NCBI RefSeq assembly: GCF_029626105.1
Contig: NZ_JARUBH010000009.1
Coordinates: 2,728,001 to 2,792,000 of the forward strand
Reading direction: 5' to 3'
DNA: 64,000 nt
DNA from: Solwaraspora sp. WMMD792
GTDB taxonomy: Bacteria > Actinomycetota > Actinomycetes > Mycobacteriales > Micromonosporaceae
The position numbers were made by a program, and so were the translations under genes. Of this stretch, positions 45,199 to 54,200 are shown piece after piece (within the stretch, counting starts at the first letter, position 1; every line of letters starts with the position of its first letter). A model generated the notes under the pieces. It did no database searches. It saw only the letters and a program-made list of their open reading frames with translations, and was not told where the DNA came from.

Positions 45199-47325
45199 GT
45201 GAACGACGGTCCACGGGTGCCCACGGGGATCCGTCCGACGCCGGGCGCCGTCGCCACCCGACCGGTTGCGGCGTCCGGTGTGGACCGCCGGGCCGTGGTC
45301 GGCGGGTTGGGCACCCTGCTGTCGCTCGGGGTGGCCCTGGTGGTCGCCGCCGGCTGGCACCTGACCCAGGGCACCTCGGGGGTGGGGCTCGCCGACCTGC
45401 TCGCGGCGGCGGGCGGCGGGGAGACGGGTGCCGACGAGGCGGTCCGGGAGATCCTGCTCGGCTCCCGGCTCCCACGGCTGGCGGCCGGGATCGCGGTCGG
45501 CTTCGCCCTCGGCGTCGCCGGCGCGCTGTTCCAGTCGCTGGCCCGCAACACACTCGCCTCACCGGACACCCTCGCGGTGACCGCGGGGGCGTACTTCGCC
45601 GTCAGTGCGGTCGCGGCGTTCGGCCTCGGTGTGCCGCTCTGGGCGTCGGGCGTCGTCGCCTTCGTCGGCGGGCTGCTGGCCGCCGGTCTCGTTCTGGGTC
45701 TCGCCGGCGGCGCGGGCAGCTCGACGACTCGTCTCGTCCTGGCCGGCTCCGTCGTCGCGATGGCGTTGCAGTCGGCCACGGCCGCGGTGCTGATCGGCTT
45801 CCAGCAGGAGACGACCGGGCTGTTCGCCTGGGGCAGCGGATCGCTGAGCCAGCTCGGGCTGACCGCCTTCGGGCAGGCCGCACCGGTCGTGGTCGGCGCC
45901 ACGGCGGTGGCCGGGCTGCTGGCCCGCCGACTCGACCTGCTGGGTCTCGGTGACGACACGGCCGGGGCGCTGGGCGTACCGGTCCGGGCGACCCGGGCGG
46001 TCGGGACGGTGCTCGCGGTGCTGCTCACCGCGGCGGCGGTGACCCTGGCCGGCCCGATCGGGTTCGTCGGTCTCTGCGCGCCGGCGGTGACCCGGATGTC
46101 GGCACGGTTCGTACCGGCGCTGCACCGGCACGCCGTACTGGTGCCGGCGGCGGGTCTGGTCGGCGCGCTGACGGTCGTCCTGGCCGACGGGGTGATCCGC
46201 GCCCTGCTCGGCGCGGACCGGGCCGGCCAGGTGCCGACCGGGGTGGCCACCACCCTGGTCGGAGCGGTCCTGCTCATCGTGCTGGCCCGCCGGGTACGCG
46301 ACTCCGGCCCGAGCCGGCAACCGCCGGGCAGCCGGATGGGGCCCCGGAGTCGCCGCCGGTACTGGACGGTCCTGGCGGTCGTCGGCGTGACCGCCGCCGG
46401 CGCCGGGCTGCTCGGCCTGCTCGCCGGCAACACCTGGCTGCTCACCGGCGACATCGCGCTCTGGCTGTCCGGTGAGGGACCGCCCGTCATCCGCTTCGCG
46501 CTGGACGAACGGGCACCACGGGTGGCGGCGGCGCTGGCCGCCGGGGGTGCCCTCGCGTTGTCCGGCTCCCTGGTCCAGGCGACCTGCCGCAATCCGCTCG
46601 CCGAGCCGGGAATCCTCGGCATCACCGGTGGTGCCGGGCTGGCCGCGGTGATCGTGGTGACCGGCGGCGTCGGCGGCAACGCGACGATGATCGCCGCCGC
46701 CACCGGCGGCGCGCTGGCCGCCTTCGGTCTGGTCTACTCCGTGGCCTGGCGAGGCGGGCTGCACACCGACCGGCTGGTCCTGATCGGGGTCGGGGTCTGG
46801 TACGCGGCGACCGCCCTGACGACCTATCTGCTGGTGCGGTCGAATCCGTGGGACACGCCGATGATCTACACGTGGCTGTCCGGCACGACGTACGGCCGCA
46901 GTTGGACCCAGGTCGTCCCGGTGGTGGTCGCCCTGCTGGTGGCGCTGCCGGTCGCCCTGGCCTCCCGCCGCGAGCTGGACCTGATCGCGATCGACGAGGA
47001 CACGCCCCGGATCGTCGGTGTCGGTCTGGAACGGATCCGTCTCCTGGTGCTGGCGGTCGCCGCCGTGCTGGCCGCGTTGAGCGTGACCGCGATCGGTGTC
47101 GTCGGCTTCGTCGGACTGGTCGCGCCGCACGCCGCCCGGGCGCTCGTCGGCGGCCGGCACGCCCGGATCATCCCGGTCGCGGTGCTGCTCGGTGCGGTCC
47201 TGCTCGGACTGGCCGACACCGTGGGCCGTACCGTCGTCGCGCCGGCCCAGCTGCCGGCCGGCCTGGCGGTGGCGTTGATCGGTGCCCCGTACTTCGTCTA
47301 CCTACTGGCCCGTTCCCGGGCCTGA
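45199..47325 (+). CDS. Fused double FecCD-type iron-siderophore permease
   Basis: 708 residues, about twice the usual FecCD length. Two homologous halves (about 1-345 and 380-708), each with about ten helices and family motifs: GSRLPRLAAGIAVGFALGVA and GPIGFVGLCAPAVTRM in the first, ITGGAGLAAVIVV and GVVGFVGLVAPHAARALVGG in the second. As in FhuB, one chain supplies the whole channel. GTG start at 45199, 5 bp after the binding-protein gene, with only a weak ribosome binding site, so translation may be coupled. Confidence 0.92.
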   Translation: MNDGPRVPTGIRPTPGAVATRPVAASGVDRRAVVGGLGTLLSLGVALVVAAGWHLTQGTSGVGLADLLAAAGGGETGADEAVREILLGSRLPRLAAGIAVGFALGVAGALFQSLARNTLASPDTLAVTAGAYFAVSAVAAFGLGVPLWASGVVAFVGGLLAAGLVLGLAGGAGSSTTRLVLAGSVVAMALQSATAAVLIGFQQETTGLFAWGSGSLSQLGLTAFGQAAPVVVGATAVAGLLARRLDLLGLGDDTAGALGVPVRATRAVGTVLAVLLTAAAVTLAGPIGFVGLCAPAVTRMSARFVPALHRHAVLVPAAGLVGALTVVLADGVIRALLGADRAGQVPTGVATTLVGAVLLIVLARRVRDSGPSRQPPGSRMGPRSRRRYWTVLAVVGVTAAGAGLLGLLAGNTWLLTGDIALWLSGEGPPVIRFALDERAPRVAAALAAGGALALSGSLVQATCRNPLAEPGILGITGGAGLAAVIVVTGGVGGNATMIAAATGGALAAFGLVYSVAWRGGLHTDRLVLIGVGVWYAATALTTYLLVRSNPWDTPMIYTWLSGTTYGRSWTQVVPVVVALLVALPVALASRRELDLIAIDEDTPRIVGVGLERIRLLVLAVAAVLAALSVTAIGVVGFVGLVAPHAARALVGGRHARIIPVAVLLGAVLLGLADTVGRTVVAPAQLPAGLAVALIGAPYFVYLLARSRA

Positions 47326-47488
47326 TCCCGGCGGCCCGGGAACGGGTTCGTCCACCACTGTGGTCACGGCTGGTCACCCACGGCGTTCCACACCTTCTGT
47401 CGACATTGGCAAAAGTCTGGGATGAACCACCGAAAGATGTAGACACCTCGATCCCAAGTCCGCTAGCCTCCAGATCACCGAGGCATTC

Positions 47489-47511
47489 GGTTAGGTAACC
47501 AAACAGTTTGG
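47489..47511. promoter_or_regulatory. Two adjoining palindromes, candidate operators
   Basis: GGTTA-GG-TAACC (47489-47500) directly joins CCAAAC-A-GTTTGG (47499-47511); both are perfect. The first contains TTAGGT, half of an IdeR box only. They could bind LacI-, GntR- or similar sugar- or metal-responsive regulators. Confidence 0.45.
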
Positions 47512-47525
47512 CTGCCTCGACCGGA

Positions 47526-47560
47526 CGCCGTCGGGCGGGCACGGCACCCGCCCGACGGCG
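47526..47560 (+). terminator. 14-bp perfect stem-loop
   Basis: CGCCGTCGGGCGGG (47526-47539) and CCCGCCCGACGGCG (47547-47560) with a 7-nt loop. It lies 200 bp after the permease stop, so it may end the iron operon or act in the leader of the next operon. Confidence 0.45.
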
Positions 47561-47726
47561 ACAACCTCGCCGGGGCCGTGGCACCCCCCGGAAACACTGG
47601 ACGCATCCGATCGGCGCGGCGGCGCGCGCCTCCACCTCCGTCGCCCTACTCACCCTGGCCCGCCAGGGCAGTCGTCACCTGTCGGACCCGCCCGGACGTT
47701 TCCCGTCACCCACCACCCGCACACCC

Positions 47727-47768
47727 GGTATCACCACGCACCCGCCTGGTATCACCACGCACCCGCCC
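47727..47768. repeat. Two tandem 21-bp direct repeats
   Basis: Each unit begins GGTATCACCACGCACCCGCC (47727-47747 and 47748-47768) and they differ only in the last base (T or C). They lie 155 bp before the ATG at 47924, possibly a binding site for a tandem-acting regulator. Confidence 0.8.
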
Positions 47769-47923
47769 GGCGTCGGCCGCCGAGCTCGGTTGCCGGTGAA
47801 CCGTGACCGCCGCGCCCGTTCCCACTGGTGCAGCTACCACGCGCCCGGATCACCCCAACCTCTGACCGACCATGCGTCAACTCTGTCCGAAACAGACCGT
47901 TATGTGATGAAAGGTAGCCGGAC

Positions 47924-49897
47924 ATGGCAGTCAACCCTGACGATCGCGGCGGGCCCGTCCGCCCGAGCAGACCGCCGACCAGGCCGAGACGATCGCTGAC
48001 CGCGCTGGCGGCCGTGCTCGCCATGGTCCTCACCAGTACCTTGGCCGCGGCTCCGGTCAACGCCCGCCCGACCCACGGCGGTCCACCGGAGTACCGGGCC
48101 GCCCAGGTGCTGACCTGGACCGCCGGCAACGACGTCACCGCGTACACCTCGGCACCGACCATCGCCGAGCCCGGACCGGCGACGCTGGTCTTCGAGAACA
48201 GCGCCGCGACCGGCAACACCAGCGGCATGCAGCACACGCTCACCTTCGAGACCGGGGACCCGACCTACAACCAGGACGTGAACGTCAACATCCTGGCCGA
48301 CCCGTACGACGCCAACGGCGGCCTGTGGACGGTCGACGTGGTACTCACCTCGGGGACGTACCGGTACTTCTGCGCCATCCCCGGCCACGGCCTGATGAAC
48401 GGGCTGCTGGTGGTCAGCGACGACAGCACCGAGGACACCACCGCGCCCCAGGTGACCGCGGCACTGTCCGGGCCGCGCGACGACGACGGGGCCTACCTCG
48501 GTGCCGCCACCGTCACCCTCACCGCCACCGACGACATGTCCGGTGTCGACACCATCGAACACTCCCTCGACGGCGGCGGGTTCAGCGAGTACACCGCACC
48601 GGTCACGGTCAACGAGCCGGGCCAGCACACGGTCGCCTACCGGGCGACCGACATCGCCGGCAACACCTCGGACCCGCAGTCGGTCACCTTCACCGTCGCC
48701 CCGCCACCGGACCCGGACACCACCGCACCCACGGTGACCGCGGCCGTGTCCGGCGCACAGAGCGCGGACGGCTCCTACCTCGACACCGCAACGGTCACCG
48801 TCACCGCCACCGACGACGACTCCGGGGTCGCCAGTGTCGAGTACTCCCTCGACAGCGGCGCCTACACCGACTACACCGCCCCGGTGACGGTGAACAGCCC
48901 GGGTACGCACACGGTCAGCTACCGCGCCACCGACGAAGCCGGCAACACCTCCGACCCCGGATCGGTCACCTTCACCGTGGTCGCCGGCGGCGGCGACCCG
49001 CAGTGCCCGGTGCTGGACACCCGCCCGACGGTCTGGCTGGGCACCCGCAACAGCGGGGTGACCAACCGGCAGGTGGGTCCGGGCTGCACCATCAACAACC
49101 TGATCGCCAGCGAACGGATCTGGCGTAACCACAACGAGTTCATGCAGCACGTCCGGGCGGTGGTGAAGAACCTGCGCGAACAGGGCGTGATCAGCCAGGC
49201 CGAACGGGTCACCCTGATCGACACGGCCAAGCTGTCCGCGGTCGGCAAGTCGGACGCCCACACCGGCTACCAGTCGATCCTCAACCGGTCGGGCGCGTCG
49301 TTCGATCAATGGGAACAGGTCGGTGCGGGCGGGTTCACCCGCAACGCCGACGGCTCGGTCACCAGCCGGCCGGTCGCCGGACTCGGCCTGCTCTGGTTCC
49401 CGATCCGCAGCTACGGCGACTTCTCGATGAAGCTGCAGTGGCGCGACGACGCACCGGGTGACGCCCGGGCCAACAGCGGCGTCTTCGTCCGGTTCCCCGC
49501 CGTGCACCAGCACCCGCAGGAACCCCGGCCGGAATGGGTGGCCATCAAGTACGGCCACGAGGTGCAGATCTTCGACAGCCCGGACGGCGACCGCTACAAG
49601 ACCGGTTCGGTGTACGGGTTCGACGGCGTCGACGTCGACGCCGCCGGGGTCACCCCGAAGGGCACCTGGAACGACTACGAGATCCGGGTGGTCGGCCAGC
49701 ACTACTCGATCTTCCGCAACGGGGAGCTGGTCAACGAGTTCGTCAACACCCCTGACCTGGTGTTCGACCCGCCCCGGGCCGACGACCCGGGCGGCGCCGG
49801 CCGGCAGCGTACCGAAGGCTACCTCGGCCTGCAGGTGCACGGCGCGGACGACATCGTCAGCTTCCGCAACGTCCGGATCGCCCCGCTGACGCCGTGA
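47924..49897 (+). CDS. Secreted cupredoxin-Ig-Ig-DUF1080 protein
   Basis: 657 residues from the ATG at 47924 (AAAGG 9 bp upstream). Signal peptide to about residue 47. A cupredoxin domain (about 55-166) has type-1 copper ligands His104 (MQHTL), Cys150, His155 and Met158 (YFCAIPGHGLM). Two Ig-like repeats follow (about 174-258 and 266-353; TDDDSGVASVEYSLDSGAYT). A domain of about 85 residues (360-446), shared with the 1,326-residue protein, comes next. The C-terminus is DUF1080 (about 447-657; ANSGVFVRFP, HEVQIFDSPDGDRYKTGSVY, NDYEIRVVGQHY). Probably binds copper for electron transfer and acts on keto-sugars; first gene of the operon. Confidence 0.85.
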   Translation: MAVNPDDRGGPVRPSRPPTRPRRSLTALAAVLAMVLTSTLAAAPVNARPTHGGPPEYRAAQVLTWTAGNDVTAYTSAPTIAEPGPATLVFENSAATGNTSGMQHTLTFETGDPTYNQDVNVNILADPYDANGGLWTVDVVLTSGTYRYFCAIPGHGLMNGLLVVSDDSTEDTTAPQVTAALSGPRDDDGAYLGAATVTLTATDDMSGVDTIEHSLDGGGFSEYTAPVTVNEPGQHTVAYRATDIAGNTSDPQSVTFTVAPPPDPDTTAPTVTAAVSGAQSADGSYLDTATVTVTATDDDSGVASVEYSLDSGAYTDYTAPVTVNSPGTHTVSYRATDEAGNTSDPGSVTFTVVAGGGDPQCPVLDTRPTVWLGTRNSGVTNRQVGPGCTINNLIASERIWRNHNEFMQHVRAVVKNLREQGVISQAERVTLIDTAKLSAVGKSDAHTGYQSILNRSGASFDQWEQVGAGGFTRNADGSVTSRPVAGLGLLWFPIRSYGDFSMKLQWRDDAPGDARANSGVFVRFPAVHQHPQEPRPEWVAIKYGHEVQIFDSPDGDRYKTGSVYGFDGVDVDAAGVTPKGTWNDYEIRVVGQHYSIFRNGELVNEFVNTPDLVFDPPRADDPGGAGRQRTEGYLGLQVHGADDIVSFRNVRIAPLTP

Positions 49898-49967
49898 ACG
49901 GACCGGGACCCCGACGGACACCCCACACCCGGCCGGCGATGACCGGCCCGACGGACAGGAACGGACG

Positions 49968-51197
49968 TTGAACGAGACGACACATCTGAGCACCGACCCG
50001 ATCGACGAACCAGCCAGACCGGGTGGCCGGCGTGGCAACGGCGTGGGCCGGGCCCTGGTGGTCCTGGCGGTCCTGGCGGTCACCTTCGCCAGCGCCGGCA
50101 CCGCGTACGCCGTCAACCAGCGCGCCACCGACCCGGTGGCCGCAGCCGCGCCGGCCGACGGCGTGGTGCCCGAGGGCTGCGTGGCACCGGACCGGGAGCT
50201 GCAGCTGTACGCCGTGGAGCTGCCCCGCGACCCGGTGACCAACCAGATCCGGCTGGGCTACGGCCTGACCCCGGAGACCGCCTCCTACCCGGGCCCGACG
50301 ATGGAGATGATTGAAGGCGAGTGCCTGGCGATCACCCTGCACAACCAGGTGACCGCCGAGACGCTGGGGCAGCTGCGGACCGATCCGGAGCACCCGCTCG
50401 GCGTCTCGTTGCACGCGCACGGGGTGAAGTACACCCAGGACTCCGACGGAACCGTACACAGTGGCTCCTATGTCGGGCCGGGTGAGTCCCGGACCTACAC
50501 CTGGTACGCGAAGCCGCGCAGCTCCCGGACCGGATCGCCGGGCACCGCCGGCTACTGGTGGTACCACGACCACGTGGTCGGTGGCCCGCACGGCACCCAG
50601 GGCATCGGCTCGGGCCTGTTCGGTGGCCTGGTGGTACGCCGGCAGGGCGACCCCCGGCCGGACCGGACCTACGTCACGGTCTTCGGCGACCGCCAGTCGA
50701 TCAACCTGCGTCGCGGGGCCGCGACCGACGACTGCGACCTGGACAACCCGGTGCCCGGCCCGGCCTGCTTCGTCGCCAAGGTCGGCGAGCGGGTCGAGTT
50801 CATCGTGGTCGGCACCGGCGACGACATGCACACCTGGCACGTGCACGGCCACTCCTGGGCGGACACCCGCACCGGCGTGGTGGCTGGCGACAACAAGGCG
50901 ATCGTCGACTCCATCCCGGTGATCGACAACAAGACCCTCGGTCCCGGCGATTCGTTCGGCGTGACCATCATCGCCGGCGACTCGGTCGGACCCGGCCACT
51001 GGATGCTGCACTGCCACATGCAGTTCCACTCCGACCTGGGCATGGCCACCACCCTGCACGTCCTCGACGAGAACGGACAGATGCCGCCCGGCGGTCACCA
51101 GCACCGTGCGGTGCTCGCCCAGTCGGGTGTCGACGTCGGCGGCGAGCCGGCCACCGACATCCAGGCCGGTGCCGGACACGACGGCCACCAGAACTGA
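49968..51197 (+). CDS. Secreted two-domain multicopper oxidase (laccase-like)
   Basis: 409 residues from a TTG at 49968 (AGGA 8 bp upstream). An N-terminal hydrophobic helix near residues 25-45 acts as signal or anchor. All four copper motifs are visible: HAHG, WWYHDH, HTWHVHGH and HCHMQFHSDLGM, so both the type-1 site and the trinuclear cluster should be complete. Length and motif order fit two-domain small-laccase-type oxidases. It oxidises phenolic, metal or protein donors and reduces oxygen to water. It lies 70 bp after the cupredoxin gene and 57 bp before the ThuA gene, so it may accept electrons from the cupredoxin domain (inference). Confidence 0.88.
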   Translation: MNETTHLSTDPIDEPARPGGRRGNGVGRALVVLAVLAVTFASAGTAYAVNQRATDPVAAAAPADGVVPEGCVAPDRELQLYAVELPRDPVTNQIRLGYGLTPETASYPGPTMEMIEGECLAITLHNQVTAETLGQLRTDPEHPLGVSLHAHGVKYTQDSDGTVHSGSYVGPGESRTYTWYAKPRSSRTGSPGTAGYWWYHDHVVGGPHGTQGIGSGLFGGLVVRRQGDPRPDRTYVTVFGDRQSINLRRGAATDDCDLDNPVPGPACFVAKVGERVEFIVVGTGDDMHTWHVHGHSWADTRTGVVAGDNKAIVDSIPVIDNKTLGPGDSFGVTIIAGDSVGPGHWMLHCHMQFHSDLGMATTLHVLDENGQMPPGGHQHRAVLAQSGVDVGGEPATDIQAGAGHDGHQN

Positions 51198-51254
51198 ACC
51201 GTCCCAGCCACCCCACCCCGGCGCATCCCGCGCCGGCCGCCCTAAGGAGCAGGA

Positions 51255-54200
51255 ATGGCCGACAGACGCCATTTCAGATTCCCCCGACTGCGCCACCGAT
51301 CAGCCGCCGCGGCCGCGGCCGTCACCCTGCTGGCCGGTCTGCTGACCGCGCCGGTCTCCCCCGCCCAGGCCGACCCCACGCCACCCACCTGGGGCAACCG
51401 GGTTGTCAACGTGCTGGTCTTCCACGGGCCCGAGGCCGAACAGAGCGACCCGGTCCGCCGGGCCACCAACGTCATCCGACGGCTCGGCAACGAGCACGGC
51501 TTCTACGTGCACTCGTCCGACGATCCGAGCGTGTTCAACCCCGACAACCTGGCCCGCTACCGCAGCGTGGTCTTCCTCTCCACCGCCGGTGTCACCCTCG
51601 ACGACGCGCAGGAGGCGGCGTTCCAGGCGTACGTCAAGGGCGGCGGCGGCTTCGTCGGCGTGCACGACGCGGCGTACGCCCAACCCGGATCGGAATGGTT
51701 CACCGGCCTGCTCGGCACCCGGCCGGCACCGACCCTGCCACCGGCGGAGACGGTGGTCGAGGCGAGCGCCAGCGGCAACAACCCGCCGAACGAGACCGCC
51801 AGCCACGCGTTCGACCGCGCCACCGGCACCAAGTGGCTGACCCGCTCCCCGACCGGCTGGTTGGCCGGCGAGCTGGCCGAGCCGACCGTGGTCAACCGGT
51901 ACGCGCTGACCTCGGCCAACGACTTCGCCGGCCGGGATCCCCGGGACTGGACGCTGCAGGGCTCCAACGACGGCGAGAACTGGACCGACCTGGACCGCCG
52001 GACCGGGCAGAGCTTCCCGCAGCGGTTCCTCACCCGGCAGTTCGCGTTCGACAACACCGAGGCGTACCGGCACTACCGGCTGGACATCACGGCGAACAGC
52101 GGCGAGCCGCTGACCCAGCTCGCCGAACTCTGGCTGATCGGCGCCGACGCCGGTGCGGCCCCGGAGACCCAGGTCCAGCAGGCGAAGGTCGACGTCACCG
52201 ACCGGAACCACCCGGCGACCCGCGACCTGCCGGTGCACTGGACCCGCGACGACCAGTGGATCAGCTGGGATCCGAGCCCGGTGGGCCGGGTGCACGTCGT
52301 GGCCCAGGTCGACGAGACCAGCTACGACGCGGGGCTCAGCGGCAACGGTCCGTTCCACCCGGTCGCCTGGTGCCACGACTACGACGGTGGCCGGTCGTTC
52401 TACACCGGGATGGGCCGCACCGAGGCGAGCTGGGCCAAGGACCTGCGGTTCCGCGACCACATCCTCGGCGCGATCCGGTGGACCGCCGGCACGGTACGCG
52501 GTGACTGCCAGGCGACGATCGCCGCCAACTACCGGGTCGAGCGGCTCACCGGCGCCAACCAGCAGGGCGAGATGGACCAGATCGGTGAACCGCACGGCCT
52601 GACCATCGCGCCGGACGGCACGGTCTTCTACATCGGCCGCGCCGCCTGCGCCTCCGGGGCGATCCCCGACTGGTCCAACCCGGACATCGGCAAGGGCTGC
52701 GGCACCATCCACCAGTGGGATCCGCAGACCCGGGAGGTGAAGCTGCTCACCACGCTGGAGGTGATGGGCAACCGGGGCAGCGGCAGCGAGCTGGTCAAGA
52801 GCGAGGAGGGTCTGCTGGGCATGACCCTGGACCCGGCGTTCGCCGACAACGGCTGGTTCTACGTCTACTGGATGCCGCACGAGTCGATCGACCGGGAGAA
52901 CCGGATCGGCCAGCGGACCGTGTCCCGGTTCACCTACGACCACGACACCGCCAGCATCGACCAGGCCACCCGTGAAGACCTGCTCAGCTGGGACACCCAG
53001 ATCCACAGCTGCTGCCACGCCGGCGGCGGGATGACCTTCGACGACGCGGGCAACCTGTACGTCAGCACCGGTGACGCCAACTCGTCCGGTGGCTCCAGCG
53101 GCTACTCCGGCAACAACTGGACCCAGGAGTACGCCGGCACGTCGTTCCAGGACGCCCGGCGTACCGCCGGCAACACCAACAACCTCAACGGCAAGATCCT
53201 GCGGATCACGCCGGAGCCGGACGGCACGTACAGCATCCCGGACGGCAACCTGTTCACCGGTGACGAGGAAGGGGGCGGCAAGACCCGCCCGGAGATCTAC
53301 GTGATGGGGGTACGCAACCCGTCGCGGATCGCCTGGGACCCGGTCAACGACTGGCTGACCGCCGCCTGGGTCGGCCCGGACGCCACCAACCCGGACCCGG
53401 AGCTGGGTCCGGCGAAGTACGAACACGCCACGATCATCACCTCCGCCGGCAACCAGGGCTGGCCGTACTGCATGGGTAACCGGCAGCCGTACCGGGACCG
53501 CAGCAACACCGACGCGTCGGTGCTGACCGGCTGGTACGACTGCGACAACCCGCGGAACACCTCGCCGCGCAACACCGGTCTGGTGGACCTGCCGCCGGTG
53601 CGCGACAACATGATCTGGTACTCGCCGCAGGGCGGCGGGCCGGTCTTCCCGACCCGCACCGACGGCAGCGGGCTGCCGACCTACGAGCCGGGCGAGGAGA
53701 CCTTCACCCGGCCGTACCTGCGCGGCGGCGGCCAGGCCGTGATGAACGGCCCGACCTACCACCGCTCGCAGGTCGACACCGACAGCGGCGTGGCGTGGCC
53801 AGCGTACTGGGACGGCAAGTGGTTCATCGGCGACCAGTCCAACTCCGGCAACCGGGTGGCGGTCACCGTCGACCCGGCGGTGGTGCCCGACCAGGGTGCC
53901 CCCACCTACGCGGAGGACCTGCGGGCGATCATCCCCGGTGGTGGCGGCGGCTCCCAGCTGCAGTCCTGGATGGATGCCAAGTTCGGCCCGGACGGCGCGC
54001 TCTACCTGCTGGACTACGGCGGCGGCTTCTTCACCCTGCACGGCAACCAGAAGCTGATCCGGATCGTCTATGACGGCGGCGCGCCGACCCCGGGACCGGA
54101 GTACGCCTCGGCCCGGGTCCCGGACCCGAGCGACCCGCGTACGGTCACCTTCTCCAGCCACCGGGTGGGCGGGGTGGCCTGGGAGTGGACCTTCGGGGAG

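Larger units (their letters stand above)
47326..47923. promoter_or_regulatory. 598-bp regulatory region before the cupredoxin-DUF1080 operon
   Basis: No gene is seen. It contains two adjoining palindromes (47489-47511), a 14-bp stem-loop (47526-47560) and two 21-bp direct repeats (47727-47768), listed separately. Its length and repeats suggest more than one regulator controls the downstream secreted operon. Confidence 0.5.

Noticed and set aside
47491-47500. Possible second IdeR box
   Set aside because: Only about half of the 19-bp consensus is present; the rest forms a different palindrome.
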